From Pyxidicoccus parkwaysis (GTDB lineage Bacteria > Myxococcota > Myxococcia > Myxococcales > Myxococcaceae), in contig NZ_CP071090.1 in NCBI RefSeq assembly GCF_017301735.1, positions 7,554,001-7,618,000 of the forward strand: a DNA stretch of 64,000 nucleotides. The letters run 5' to 3'. Below are positions 1 through 10,100 of this stretch, piece after piece. The translations under genes were made by a program, and so were the position numbers. The notes under the pieces were generated by a model. It did no database searches. It was not told the origin of the DNA and saw nothing but the letters and a program-made list of their open reading frames with translations. Each line of letters starts with the position of its first letter. Position 1 is the stretch's first letter.

Positions 1-1
1 G

Positions 2-346
2 TGGTCGGAGCGACCGGGCGTGGTGCAGGGCATCGGGCTCTATCGAGAGCGGAGCGGACGTCCCTTCGATGAAGCGGACCGGGAGTTGCTGCACGTGTTT
101 CATGCGGAGTGCGGGGCGATGCTCGGCACGGAGGCTTCGCATGACATCAAGCTCACGCAACGCGAACGTCAGACACTGGAGCTGCTCCTGCAGGGGCTCG
201 GTGACAAGCAGATTGCCGCGCGGTTGGGCATCAGCCGGTTCACGGTGAATCAGTACACCAAGTCCATCTACCGGCACTTCGGCGTGCAGTCGCGCGCGGC
301 GCTCATCGCAAAGGTGCTGGGGGACGGCGACAAGCGGATGTCTTGA
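2..346 (+). CDS. LuxR-type response regulator / HTH protein, 5' truncated by window edge
   Basis: This is the C-terminal part of a DNA-binding regulator. The reading frame is open from base 2 with no stop, so the gene begins before the window; an internal GTG at position 20 is probably not the start. A LuxR/GerE helix-turn-helix occupies the last 65 residues: LTQRERQTLELLLQGL, then KQIAARLGIS (first helix and turn), FTVNQYTKSIYRHFGV (recognition helix) and the R-A-LI-KV ending typical of the family. The part before it, with a YRERSGRPFDEADRELL stretch, resembles the end of a GAF-like sensory domain, as in other myxobacterial LuxR proteins (inference). It converges with the next gene, 34 bp away. 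Its target genes cannot be told from this fragment. Confidence 0.85.
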   Translation, partial: WSERPGVVQGIGLYRERSGRPFDEADRELLHVFHAECGAMLGTEASHDIKLTQRERQTLELLLQGLGDKQIAARLGISRFTVNQYTKSIYRHFGVQSRAALIAKVLGDGDKRMS

Positions 347-380
347 CATCAAGGTCCGGCGATTCGGAAGCCGTGGGGTT

Positions 381-1004
381 TCAATCGCGCGCACCCCGGA
401 CGGCGTCGGCCAGTTCTCGTACGGGCGACAGCAATCCGTACATCTCGAGGGTGGTGCGGGGGACGGCAATCACCTCCGCCGTCAGGACGCCGTTCTCGAT
501 GGAGAAGGTCTCGAAGACGCGGGCCAGGTTCAGCAGGGGCCGCCGCATGCTCGCGCTGAGGAGGACGGCGCGGGCCCTGGGAGTGACGTTCCTCAGGTCC
601 AGCGCGTCATCGAGACTTTCATCGCCAATCTCCTCGTCCTTCACTCCGAACAGCTTGAGGAACTTGTCGCCCACCTTCTCGGGCCGGATGGTCACCTCGC
701 GAGGAAAGCCGTCACCCAGCTCGTGCCGGATGATGGTGACGATGTGGAACGTCTTGCCCTGGCCCCGGTGCTCGGTCTCCAGGGTGAACGACCGACCGGC
801 GTGGCGGCCTTTCATCTCCAGCGTCCCCGCGGAGTACATGAACCCGGGCCTCGCCATGAACGACCAGCCGCGAGTGGTTGCGAAGTCCTGCCACGTCTGG
901 AGTTGCTGATTCCAGTGCCGCCAGCGGACGTAGCCGATGAGGCTTGCGACCCCAAGGCCGACTCCGAAGACGCTGGCGAAGATGCCAATCTGTATCCCGG
1001 TCAT
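381..1004 (-). CDS. Membrane-anchored protein of unknown function
   Basis: About 207 residues. The N-terminus MTGIQIGIFASVFGVGLG is a single hydrophobic segment followed by RWRHWNQQ, so the protein is probably anchored by one N-terminal helix with the rest soluble. The soluble part (residues 35-205) is well-behaved alpha/beta sequence with no motif I recognise. I chose ATG at 1004; an ATG at 1016 adds four residues, and the frame stays open as far as 1226 but that extra part is Arg/Gly/Pro-rich and looks non-coding. No operon partner: it converges with the LuxR-type gene, and a possible small lipoprotein gene lies upstream. Function unknown. Confidence 0.7.
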   Translation of the reverse strand: MTGIQIGIFASVFGVGLGVASLIGYVRWRHWNQQLQTWQDFATTRGWSFMARPGFMYSAGTLEMKGRHAGRSFTLETEHRGQGKTFHIVTIIRHELGDGFPREVTIRPEKVGDKFLKLFGVKDEEIGDESLDDALDLRNVTPRARAVLLSASMRRPLLNLARVFETFSIENGVLTAEVIAVPRTTLEMYGLLSPVRELADAVRGARD

Positions 1005-1101
1005 TCCCGTGAGCATCCCTGCTCGGCCCGTATCAGCCAACCCCTTCCGCATGCGAGGGCCACTCCAAGTGGGCGCTGGCCCCGCTCCGCGGTACGGAGG
1101 G

Positions 1102-1275
1102 TCAAGGCTGCCGCGTCGGCGGCCGCCCCTCGAAGTAGCGATACGCCGCATACCGCGCCTTCGCGGCGGTATCCGAATCCACAAACCCCAGCTCCCCGTG
1201 CCGGAAATGCCTTTGCCCTCCGGCACACGCCGTCAGCAGGGCGCAGGCCCCCCAGGGACTCGTCACGGGACGCAT
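1102..1275 (-). CDS. Possible small lipoprotein
   Basis: A 57-codon frame starting at ATG 1275 (an earlier GTG-type start at 1299 is possible). The N-terminus reads MRPVTSPWGACALLTACAGG, where LLTAC is a plausible lipobox, then a short polar tail with VDSDTAAKARYAAYRYFEG. It lies in the 90% of the gap between the membrane protein and drmC, same strand as both. The hydrophobic stretch is short and there is no clear ribosome binding site, so this is a tentative call. No function can be offered. Confidence 0.35.
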   Translation of the reverse strand: MRPVTSPWGACALLTACAGGQRHFRHGELGFVDSDTAAKARYAAYRYFEGRPPTRQP

Positions 1276-1305
1276 GCACTGGACTCTATCTGGCGCCATG
1301 CCGAA

Positions 1306-1992
1306 TCAGGCGACCCGTGAGAACCACTCCCCCGTGGAGAACTGGGCCTCCAGCACCGCGGCCAGGTGCGTGTCCTCCAGCAACACGCCCACTTCGATGT
1401 TCCGTGTCTGTCCCCGGTCCGTGAAGTTCGCGGACGTCACGAAGACCCACCGTGCGTCCACCACGACGCATTTCGCATGCAGGCTGGCGAAGACACCCCT
1501 CCTGGGTGAGAAGCCGTGGCACTCCGGAAAGGGCGGACCGAAGGGCCAGTGCTCCCGCAGGAACGCCGAGGCCACCGGTGCGCTCGCATAGAGCCTGCAA
1601 CTCACGCCTCGCTGAAGGGCTTCGTGCAGCGGCCCCAACACGTCCGCCGCGTGGTCGAACGCGAACCCGGCCACCAGCACCGTGCTCGTGGCCTTGTGGA
1701 ACAGGTCCGCCAGCACCACCGCCGTGTCGCGAGCGCCGCTCCAGCGGGTCTCCGGCCCCGTCCAGACCAACTCCGGCCGCCGGGCACCCGCGCGCCGCTC
1801 CACGAGCACCGTGTCCAGCAGCACCAGCGCTCCCTCCCGTCCCAGCGCGTTCAACGCCGCGACCTCCCCCGTCAGCCGCTCCAGCCCCTCTCCCTGGAGC
1901 GCCAGTCGGGACAACGGAAACCCGAGCCGCCGCGTGCCCACCACGGCCCTCAGCCGCTCCAGGTCCAGCGTCGCCACGCCGCTCAGGTCCAC
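1306..1992 (-). CDS. drmC: DISARM protein DrmC (phospholipase D family nuclease-like)
   Basis: Last gene of the DISARM operon, about 228 residues. A single PLD/HKD signature is visible near the C-terminus: SLHAKCVVVD (H-x-K-x4-D) followed by FVTSANFTDRG and RNIEVGVLL, the hallmark of the PLDc_2 family. In DISARM this component is present in nearly all systems but was reported dispensable for phage protection in the Bacillus paralicheniformis class 2 system. I chose GTG at 1992, which overlaps the drmB stop by 10 nt (gtggacctga); the frame can be extended to 2109 but that part is the shadow of the drmB C-terminus. Residues 1-110 form a helical region without motif. With only one HKD copy per chain, activity would require a dimer (family knowledge). 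Confidence 0.88.
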   Translation of the reverse strand: MDLSGVATLDLERLRAVVGTRRLGFPLSRLALQGEGLERLTGEVAALNALGREGALVLLDTVLVERRAGARRPELVWTGPETRWSGARDTAVVLADLFHKATSTVLVAGFAFDHAADVLGPLHEALQRGVSCRLYASAPVASAFLREHWPFGPPFPECHGFSPRRGVFASLHAKCVVVDARWVFVTSANFTDRGQTRNIEVGVLLEDTHLAAVLEAQFSTGEWFSRVA

Positions 1993-3830
1993 GGCGTCTT
2001 CAGGAAGGCGACGTCCTCGTGGCCCAGCGTGGGCACGACGAGCGCGCGGTCGAGGTACTGGTTGAAGCGCTCGCAGGAGCACTCGGGGAGGAAGAGGCAC
2101 CCGTGGCACGCGGCGCCCTCCAGGTCGCGGTCGTCACGGCCCGTGGGTTCGTGATGCGCGCAGACGGGGTCGTTGGAGCACAGGCGCGCGTCCTCCAGCG
2201 CCCGGGCAAGGTGCTGCCCCAGTCGCCGGCCCTCCTCCACCAGGCCGCCCAGCGTGCCTTCCGCGCCCGTGGTGCCCGTCAGCAACAGGATGCCCGCCAT
2301 GGGGACGGCGTCGCTGTGCGGCGCGCAGTAGAGCCGCTCGCGGATGGAGCTCGCGGGATAGCCACACTCCAGCGCCACCTCCGTCATCAACAGGTGCGCC
2401 AGCGAATGGAGCAGGTAGAGCCGCACGCCCGGGAAGGGGAGCTTCGAACCGGAGCCCTGCTTCCAGCGCTCGTATCCGGCCCTGAGCACCTCCTCGCGCC
2501 GCAGCACGGGCTCGGACATCTCCCAGGCATGCACCTGCTGCTCGTCGAGCACCAGCAGCATGCCCTCGCCCTGCATCTCCGTGACGGGTACCCAGTCCCG
2601 GTGGAGCGACATCGGCGCGAGCGCCACGTCCAGGTCGTAGCGGCCCTGGAGGTCCTTCGACAGGGGCTCCAGCCGCGTGAAGCCGACCTGGGCCTGGACC
2701 TCCCGCAGCCGCCGCGCCAGCACCACGCGTTCGACCAGCGCGGGCAGTCCCCGGGGCCGGGCGATGCGCCGGGCCCAGAAGACCTCGGTGCGGTCCCGGG
2801 GCATCTCGCCGGGCTTCTCCTGTGGCTGCGCGAGGAACTGGAGCCACTCCGCGGTGCGGATTTCCGGGACGGCTTCGGGCGTGTGCTCGCGCTCCGCTGT
2901 GATTGCCGCCAGCACCTCCGCGTTGGAGGCGGAGCCGAGCGCCGCCTGCACCTGGGCAATGGTCCGGAAGGCCGGCAGGGTCTCCGCGGTGGCTGACTGG
3001 AGGATGCTCCACGCGGACTGCACCTTGCGCCGGAGCGACTCCGGTTCAGGGATGGTGATGGCACTGGTGGTCTGCGCGAAGTAGCCGTTGCTGGCGGTGC
3101 GGACCAGCAGCCGCTGCTTCTCGTCGCAGCGCTCCCGTGCCTCCAATCCCAGCCAGGGCCGCTCCCCGTCGCAGCGGTCCTGCTGCTCCTTGTGTGTCAT
3201 GTCGATGAGGCGCCTGCGCTTGCCGCACGTCGAGCACGCGACCTCGATGTCGCTGAAGTCACCGCTCACGCCCTCCTCGAGCTTGAGCTGTGGGGCGTCG
3301 CAAGGCTTGCGCTCGTGCATCCACCAGGTCCAGTCGATGTCCGACAGGTGCCCCCGCGGACAGGCCGCGACGAAGCGCACCGGCACGCAGCGCTCGGGCT
3401 TCGCGTCCACGCCCGCGCAGCGGTGGCGGTACTCCTGATTCACCCGCTCCAGGCTGTTGGCCCGCACCAGCGTGCGGCAGTGGGGGTTCTGGCAGACGAA
3501 CCAGCGCGGAAACTCATACACCTGGATGCCGCAGGACTCCGTCGGCTCGCGCTCGTCGCCAGCGGGGGGCTTGCGGAAGGGGGCCTCCTTGCTGAGCGGC
3601 CACTTGTTGCGGTGGTAGAGCGGTTCGACGATTTCCAGCAGCCGTGGCTCGTTGACCACCTCGCCCTGGCCCTTGAGACGCCAGAAGTCCAGGCCGCCCA
3701 CGAGGACTGCGTCGTTCAGCAGGTCCAGCATGCTGCCCGGACCGAAGGTGGAGACCACCTGGCTCTGGCGCACGCGCCCATCCGGCGGCCGCGTCGAGCG
3801 GGCCCGGGTCCACTTCCTACGGTTCGTCAT
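1983..3830 (-). CDS. drmB: DISARM protein DrmB (DUF1998 domain)
   Basis: 615 residues. DrmB partners the DrmA helicase; in characterised systems a DrmAB complex engages DNA and is a core defence component. Visible features: the N-terminal VRQSQVVSTFGPGSMLDL, which is typical of the family; several Cys pairs likely to bind zinc (CQNPHC near residue 113, CSTCGKRR near 200); the DUF1998 segment around residues 440-540 (LLHSLAHLLM, YPASSIRERLYC, TGTTGAEGTLGGLV); and a C-terminal Cys cluster (CSNDPVC, CHGCLFLPEC) around 550-600. The start ATG at 3830 has a near-perfect ribosome binding site (GGAGGAGGTG) and overlaps the end of drmA by 14 nt, implying translational coupling. Unbroken, full length. 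Confidence 0.93.
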   Translation of the reverse strand: MTNRRKWTRARSTRPPDGRVRQSQVVSTFGPGSMLDLLNDAVLVGGLDFWRLKGQGEVVNEPRLLEIVEPLYHRNKWPLSKEAPFRKPPAGDEREPTESCGIQVYEFPRWFVCQNPHCRTLVRANSLERVNQEYRHRCAGVDAKPERCVPVRFVAACPRGHLSDIDWTWWMHERKPCDAPQLKLEEGVSGDFSDIEVACSTCGKRRRLIDMTHKEQQDRCDGERPWLGLEARERCDEKQRLLVRTASNGYFAQTTSAITIPEPESLRRKVQSAWSILQSATAETLPAFRTIAQVQAALGSASNAEVLAAITAEREHTPEAVPEIRTAEWLQFLAQPQEKPGEMPRDRTEVFWARRIARPRGLPALVERVVLARRLREVQAQVGFTRLEPLSKDLQGRYDLDVALAPMSLHRDWVPVTEMQGEGMLLVLDEQQVHAWEMSEPVLRREEVLRAGYERWKQGSGSKLPFPGVRLYLLHSLAHLLMTEVALECGYPASSIRERLYCAPHSDAVPMAGILLLTGTTGAEGTLGGLVEEGRRLGQHLARALEDARLCSNDPVCAHHEPTGRDDRDLEGAACHGCLFLPECSCERFNQYLDRALVVPTLGHEDVAFLKTPWT

Positions 3831-6800
3831 GCGCCACCTCCTCCGTCGCGGCCTTCGGGGCGCGGTAGCCGCCCAGCGGTTGACGTGAAATCCACAGGTG
3901 CACCGAGGACTCCACGTCGCGCATGGAGGTGGGCGCCTCGAACTTGAGCTCGTCCTGGGTGAGGTTGTCGGTGCGGTCCAGGAAGCCGCGGAGCAGGGGC
4001 TTGAGTCCCTTCCCCTCCGGGTCGTAGGGCGAGTACGCGCGCTGGGCGGCGTCCTTCTTCGCCTGCTCGATGATGTTGCGCCACGAGTCGAGCAGGCTCC
4101 GCGCGCGCTGCATCACGATGCCGCTGGCGCGCTCCGACTCTTCCTTGGGCAGACCGCGTCCGGCGCGCTTCGCCAGCGTTTCGAGCGTCTGTTCCAGCGC
4201 GTCCCGGTGCGCCTGAAGCGACTTCCACTCCCGGGGCGCGGTCATGGCGGTGTCCAGCAGCCGGCCCAGCGCCACCACCACGCCGGCGAGTCCTCGGTCG
4301 AGCGCGGGTGCCGAGAAGGGCGTCACCGAGGTGGCCTCGACGAAGCGATAGAACGACTCGTGGTACGTCCCGAAGCGCTCGTAGTGGCTGCGGTCGCGGG
4401 GCTTGGCCGCGTTGAGGCACGTCACCACGAGGCCGGGCTTGTTCAGCTTGCGGCCCACGCGGCTGGATGCCTGGATGTACTCGCTGGTCGTCTTGGGCTG
4501 TCCCGCCACGACCATGAGTCCCAACCGGTCGATGTCCACGCCGACGGAGATCATGTTGCTGGCGAGCACGACGTCGATGCTCTGGGGCTGACCGTGCGTG
4601 AGCTCCAGGCGGCTCTTCGATGCCTTGATGTCAGCGGTCTTCTCCCGGCTGGTCAGCTCGATGGGCTCGCCGCGGATGGTCCTGCCCCGGTACCAGGGAT
4701 GCTCGGCCTCTTTGTCGAAGTCCTCCGGACGGCGGCGGACGCGGTCCATCACCAGTCGGCGCACCTCGTCCTCGACGAGCCGGCGCATGCCGCCCAGCTC
4801 GCGCAGGCTGTTGAAGTAGCCGACGAGCGTCAGGTACGGGTCTGCGCTCACGGCGCCGTGAAGTTGTTCGCCGCGCGCGGCGGCGGCGAGCAGGCTGACA
4901 TAGACGCGCAGCAGGATGGCCTTCATGGGCCGCCCGGGTGCCGCCACGCCCACGTATTGGCGCGCGCCCTTCTTGCCCACGGAGGCGAAGAACGTCTCGG
5001 AGGCATCCACGCCTGGCGGAGGGAAGAGCGCGACGTCCCGTCCATAGAGGCGACTCACCTGTTGCCGGGAGCGGCGGACGGTGGCGGTGGAGGCCACCAG
5101 CTTCGCCCGGGGCGCGAGCGTCAGGACGGCGCCTTCGTAGAGGCCCACCATGGAGCCCAGCGGGCCGGAGATGAGGTGCAGCTCGTCCTGCACGATGAGC
5201 TCGGGGGGAGGCAGCCCCTTCGGGAGCGTCACGAGCGCCGCCCTCACGTCCGCGGCATCGTCGCACGGGCCGACGAAGCGCTTCCCGGTGCGACCCAGGA
5301 CGCGGCCGAAGAGCATGCCCGTCTCTCCGCGCCACGGCAGCATGGCGAACTTGTCCACGGTTGCGACGAGGAAGCAGGGCAGCTCGCGGTAGATCTGCTC
5401 GTCGACGAAGAGGACGGGGAGCCCTTCCGGGTTGCGGCCCAGGTTGAAGGCGCACGCGATGTTGGCGCAGCCGACGAGCACTTCCTCTGGTTTGGATTTG
5501 GACGGCCGGAGGATGAAGCACTCCCGTTCGAAGGGCGTGGCGCACCAGGGGCAGGTGGCGAGCGGAAACGGAGATTGCGCGCGGGCGCTGTTGTCGTTCT
5601 TGTACTCGGTGATCTGCGTGGATGCCTGCTCCAGCGTGTTGGCGGTCGCGGAGCGGCCGACCCACAGTCCGATGGAGAAGCGCACGGCTCCCAGGCGTTT
5701 CGGCTCTTGCTGGCGGAGCACTTCGAGCGCGCAGATGAGTGTCGCGGCGCGACCGAGTTGGTCGAGTGTGAGCAGCCGCAGCGTGTAGCGCAGCAGCACG
5801 GCCACGCCCAGGCCGCCGTGGAGGTGAGCCTGACCTCGGAGGCGGCGCAGGAGCAGGGTAAAGGCGATGAGGCCCAGGTAGGCCTGCGTCTTTCCGCCGC
5901 CGGTGGGGAAGAAGATGAGCTCCACGAGCTCGCGGTCCGCGTGGCCTTCGTGCTCGACGGAGGGGAGGTTGAGCAGGATGAAGGCGAGCTGGAAGAGACG
6001 CCATTTGGGCGCTTCTTCCTGCCGTACCTTGCGTTCCGCCTGGGCCATGACGCTGTTCATCCAGCGGAAGGCGTCGAAGGCGAGAGGTTCCCGTGTCAGG
6101 AGTTGGATGCCCTCCTCGATGCGATCGGCCGCGCGGTGAGCCCTGCGGATGAGCTCATCTCGTGTCTCCTCGCGGCGTTCGCTGCCCACGGCGACAGTGG
6201 CCTGGGTGGCCACCCATTCACGGTAGGCCCGCACGAGGGGGAGCAAGGCTGCTACAGCCTCCGAGGGTGTCGTGAACGCGGCGAGCTGCTCCATGCCCAC
6301 CGTGACTTCGTCAATCTGCCGCGCTTCGACAGGGAGCACCTCGACGCGGGGCAGCCAGTCCGTTTCCACGCGGGTGACGGGCACGGAGGTGGATGGGACG
6401 CGCACGGAGATGCCATGGCCCACGGCCCACCGCTGGCGGTCCCGGAACTGGAGGTCGTTGACGCGGTCGTCGTCGTCCTCGCTCCTGGCGTCGCTGGAGT
6501 CCTGTCGGCTGACGAAGCTCTGAGCGCATTCCAGGGCGAGGTGGGTCTGGAAGGCATAGGCCTCGTCGCGGTCGACGGCGGTGCTGGTGGGCGGGCGCGC
6601 GTTGACGAGGAAGATGGCGACGGCGAGCTCGCCTTCGCGCGTCTTCTCCACGTGGCCTTCCAGACGGAGGCCCCGGCTGTCCTGGAGGTACACGCCTTCG
6701 CGCAGCACCGAGTCGTTCAGGGATAGCGTGACGGTGCGTTGGTGGAAGGTGCGGCTCCACGGCTTGCGTCCCTCTGCGTCGAGGCGCTGGTAGTCGGCCC

Positions 6801-7155
6801 AGCAGACATGGGCGGTGAGCTGGGTCGTGCCCGCGGGGACGAAGACGGACAGGCCCATGGAGGCGGGCAGGCGGCGCACCTTCTTGGCGGTCGGGTCCGG
6901 GCGGGAGGCTTCCTCGTTGTCCTCGTCATTGCCCGCAGCCAGGTCGTCTTCCTCGTCGTCGGGGTCGTCCTCGATGACGCCCTGGTCGAGCGGGACGAGG
7001 AAGCCCGTCAGATACCAGCGGGACGGTGGTGTGCGGAGCACTTCGGGTGCGTCCGAGACAGGAAGGCCTGGAGGTTTGTGGAACGGACCGACGAGGTCCG
7101 CTTCGAGCGCATCAATGAGGTGGGAGCGGACCGCTCCCGTGTCAGGGGCATTCAT
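3817..7155 (-). CDS. drmA: DISARM helicase DrmA (superfamily 2)
   Basis: About 1112 residues. The central helicase core shows Walker A FFPTGGGKTQ (near residue 417), a DELHLISG Walker B/DEAH-like box (near 653), motif III SATVRRS (near 690), and motifs V/VI in NMISVGVDIDRLG and QASSRVGRK (near 870-900), which match the DrmA signature. An acidic stretch (EDDPDDEEDDLAAGNDEDNE) sits near residue 50. DrmA works with DrmB on invading DNA. ATG at 7155 lies 8 bp after the methylase stop; a TTG at 7167 would overlap that stop (TTGA) and is an alternative start. All core motifs are present, so the gene looks functional. Confidence 0.93.
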   Translation of the reverse strand: MNAPDTGAVRSHLIDALEADLVGPFHKPPGLPVSDAPEVLRTPPSRWYLTGFLVPLDQGVIEDDPDDEEDDLAAGNDEDNEEASRPDPTAKKVRRLPASMGLSVFVPAGTTQLTAHVCWADYQRLDAEGRKPWSRTFHQRTVTLSLNDSVLREGVYLQDSRGLRLEGHVEKTREGELAVAIFLVNARPPTSTAVDRDEAYAFQTHLALECAQSFVSRQDSSDARSEDDDDRVNDLQFRDRQRWAVGHGISVRVPSTSVPVTRVETDWLPRVEVLPVEARQIDEVTVGMEQLAAFTTPSEAVAALLPLVRAYREWVATQATVAVGSERREETRDELIRRAHRAADRIEEGIQLLTREPLAFDAFRWMNSVMAQAERKVRQEEAPKWRLFQLAFILLNLPSVEHEGHADRELVELIFFPTGGGKTQAYLGLIAFTLLLRRLRGQAHLHGGLGVAVLLRYTLRLLTLDQLGRAATLICALEVLRQQEPKRLGAVRFSIGLWVGRSATANTLEQASTQITEYKNDNSARAQSPFPLATCPWCATPFERECFILRPSKSKPEEVLVGCANIACAFNLGRNPEGLPVLFVDEQIYRELPCFLVATVDKFAMLPWRGETGMLFGRVLGRTGKRFVGPCDDAADVRAALVTLPKGLPPPELIVQDELHLISGPLGSMVGLYEGAVLTLAPRAKLVASTATVRRSRQQVSRLYGRDVALFPPPGVDASETFFASVGKKGARQYVGVAAPGRPMKAILLRVYVSLLAAAARGEQLHGAVSADPYLTLVGYFNSLRELGGMRRLVEDEVRRLVMDRVRRRPEDFDKEAEHPWYRGRTIRGEPIELTSREKTADIKASKSRLELTHGQPQSIDVVLASNMISVGVDIDRLGLMVVAGQPKTTSEYIQASSRVGRKLNKPGLVVTCLNAAKPRDRSHYERFGTYHESFYRFVEATSVTPFSAPALDRGLAGVVVALGRLLDTAMTAPREWKSLQAHRDALEQTLETLAKRAGRGLPKEESERASGIVMQRARSLLDSWRNIIEQAKKDAAQRAYSPYDPEGKGLKPLLRGFLDRTDNLTQDELKFEAPTSMRDVESSVHLWISRQPLGGYRAPKAATEEVAHDEP

Positions 7156-7163
7156 GGGAGGAC

Positions 7164-10100
7164 TCAAGCGGTCTGGGCGCGGGACTTCGCGGGACGGCGG
7201 ACGGTGGGGTGGGCTTCCTCGTAGGCGCGGCGTTCGTTCAGGTCGAAGAGGCAGTCGAGAACTTCGTCCTCGAAGGCTTCGAGCTGTTTGGGATTGGCGC
7301 CGCAGTACGGAGGGGCGTGGATGTCATTCCAGCCGTAGGCATCCAGGACGGCCTGGTCCACGGCCACGTGCAGGTCCCGCAGGCGCTGTGTCGCTGTGTC
7401 GGTGACCGACTTGTCCTTGAGCCGGTTGTACGTCGTCGTCAGGCCGATGTTGTGGGCCTGCATGTACTGGCTGCGTTCGAAGTGGAGTTGCTTTCCGACG
7501 GCGTCGAGAACTGAAGTGTTCCCGAAATCAGGGAAGGGAAAGGTTTCGAAGCAGTCGCTCGGTGCGTAACGAAGATCGTTGCGCATGGAGGACGACAGCA
7601 AACGTGCCCAAATATCATGCACACGTGATTGTAGCAATGAGAGCCAGCGATCCTGGCTGAGGCTGAAGACGGCAGCTGAATGTGAAAAGACGACGTCCGT
7701 TGGCCGCCAGTCGAAAATGAGATGCTTGGAGACAATGCTGATTGCGAGGCAGCGTTCCGATTTGCGAAGTGCTTCCTGGAGTTCAATGCGCTTCTCGGCA
7801 AACTGCCACCACCACTTGCGGTAGCTTTCCCTGTTGTTCTTGTCTCGTTCAGGCTTTACCAATTCCCGTACGATGCGGATGAGGTCGGGCCAGCGCTCAG
7901 CTTCGGCTAAATCCACTTGCCCAAAGTTGATGACATGCCTTTCAAGGCCCGGCCTGGGGTCGGAGTTGATTTCTTCTCCGCCCACATAGCGAAAGATGCG
8001 TTCCGCGTTCCTCGGGGACTTCGCGACGAGTGCTGCTCGCTGCTCGGGGCTGAGCACGAACCCCATTCCAAGGACGATGCATCCCTGGAAGCTCTTCCCC
8101 GTGTTGGCGGCGAGTGCCACGGGGTCTGCTCGCTCGGGGTTTCCTCTCAGTCGAGAGTTGAGGTGTTTCACGGGCAGCCGATCGAGACGAGGCTCCAACT
8201 TCAAGTCTGAGACGTGGCCCTTCGCCAGATGCACCACGGACACCGAGACGTTGGCGCCAGCTACCGGCCACTTCATGGAGCGCACGGCGTCGTAGAGGTG
8301 GCCGCCGTGGTCCACCAGGTACTTCAGTCCCGTGGCTCTCGTGTCCCCCTGCGCGATGGTGTTGGTGGCGATGAAGCCAAAGCTGCCGTGTTCACCCAGC
8401 AGATGGAACGCACGGCGGAAGAAGTGCGCGGAGAGGTCCGCGTTGCCGTGCGCACCCTCATGAACCGCCTGGAGCCAAGGGAGGTAGTTCTCTCCACCCG
8501 TCTCGATGATGGCGTTCTTCCCCGCGAACGGCGGGTTCCCCACGAACCCATCAATCCATGCAGCCCTGTTGGGCTGCTGGTTGTCGAGCGGATCCGGCCG
8601 GCTCCCGTGGAAGACCTCCGGGAACTCCAGCGGCCAGTGGAACGTCCATGACGGCGCGGAGAACGCCGCGATGTCCGCCGGCATGGGGGGCGGAACCCCA
8701 TTCTTCTCCTTGGACAGCCACGTCCCAATCAGGTCCAACCGGCGGACGCGCTCCTTCTCCCGCTCCTTGTCCGAACCATGGGCGAAGAACGCCCCGACGC
8801 ACGCGTTGGCGATGCGCTTGATGTCCTCCAACGCCGCGTCCGCCTCGCGGAGAAGCCCCTCCTTCACCCGGCCGGGGTCCAGGTCCAACTGCAGCGGCTT
8901 GCGCTCCGGCCCTTCCAGGTCGAGCGCGAGCTGGAGGATCTTCTCGCGCTTCTCCAGCGAGCTCTTCAGCGCTTTCGAGATGAACGCCCAGGGCAGTTCC
9001 GACTGCTTCTTGCTGGCCGGGTCCCAGTGGAACGCTCGAAGCTGATCCAGGTCGAGCCCGACCAGCGAATCCCCGCACTTGAGCGCATGGTCCAGGAATG
9101 TGAAGGGCTCCGTCTTCGCCAACGTCACGAGCCACAGTGACAGCTTCGCGAGCTTCACGGCCCATGGGTTCTTGTCCACGCCGTACAGGCATCGCTGGGC
9201 CACCAGCCGGCGTGCCCGCATCAACTCGTCCTCGTGCTTGTCATGCTTCAGCACGCGCTCGCGTGTCCAGGCGGCCACAACCTGGTCCGCGAGAAAGCGG
9301 CAGGACTCCACCAGAAACGCACCCGACCCCATGGCCGGGTCGCAGATCTTCAGGTTGAGGAGTCTTTCTGAAGACGGCTGCGGCCCCATCGTTTTGAGCA
9401 AAGGCTCCAGAGCCCGGCGGACGATGGGCGCCGACAGACTTCGAGGCGTGTAGTGGCTGCTGGACCGGCGCCGCTCGTCGCCGGGCTGGAGCACCAACTG
9501 GGATGCTCGCCGTGTCTCGGTCCCCTTCGCGCGGTACGGCTCCAGCGCGGTCAGGACCATCTGCTGCGTGGAGGCCTGCTCCAGCGCCTTCGACAGGCCT
9601 TTCACCGCCTTCGCGTCGAGGCCCGCCTCCTCTTCCAGCCATGCCGCACGCCGCTTCGCGGGCTGGGCCAGCACCTCGTCCACCGAGACCCATACCTTCG
9701 AGGGCTTGAGGCAGATTCCAGCACCGGTCAGGCGCTTCACGTGGAAGCCCATCAGACCCTCGTACACGGAGCCGATCTGCTCCACGTCGAGCGACTTGAA
9801 GCTCAGTCGCTGTCCCTTGAGGAAGATGAGCCGTTCGAGGACCTGGAGGACGGTCTCGTCATCAAGCGGAGGCACCCGCGCATCCGTGCCCGCATCGGCG
9901 GGACTCGCGCTTCCCAGGAAGGGGAACGTGTCAGGGTCGAAGAGCTCTCCGCGCCGGGCCGGCATTCGCAGCTTGTCGTGCGAGGCTCCCAGGTAGATGC
10001 ACCGGAAGAGCGCCAGCAACCGTGGCCACGCACCGAAGCGCCGGTTCATCGAATCGGGGTACTGGCTGGAGTCCTCGACGAGCTGCGCGTGAAGTGCCTT

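Noticed and set aside
1452-2996. Plus-strand frame of 514 codons over drmC/drmB
   Set aside because: Pro/Arg/Ala-rich shadow; no motif.
3898-6726. Long plus-strand open frame of 942 codons inside drmA
   Set aside because: Antisense shadow of a high-GC gene; translation is His/Ala/Glu/Arg-rich with no motif, while the minus-strand frame has all helicase motifs.
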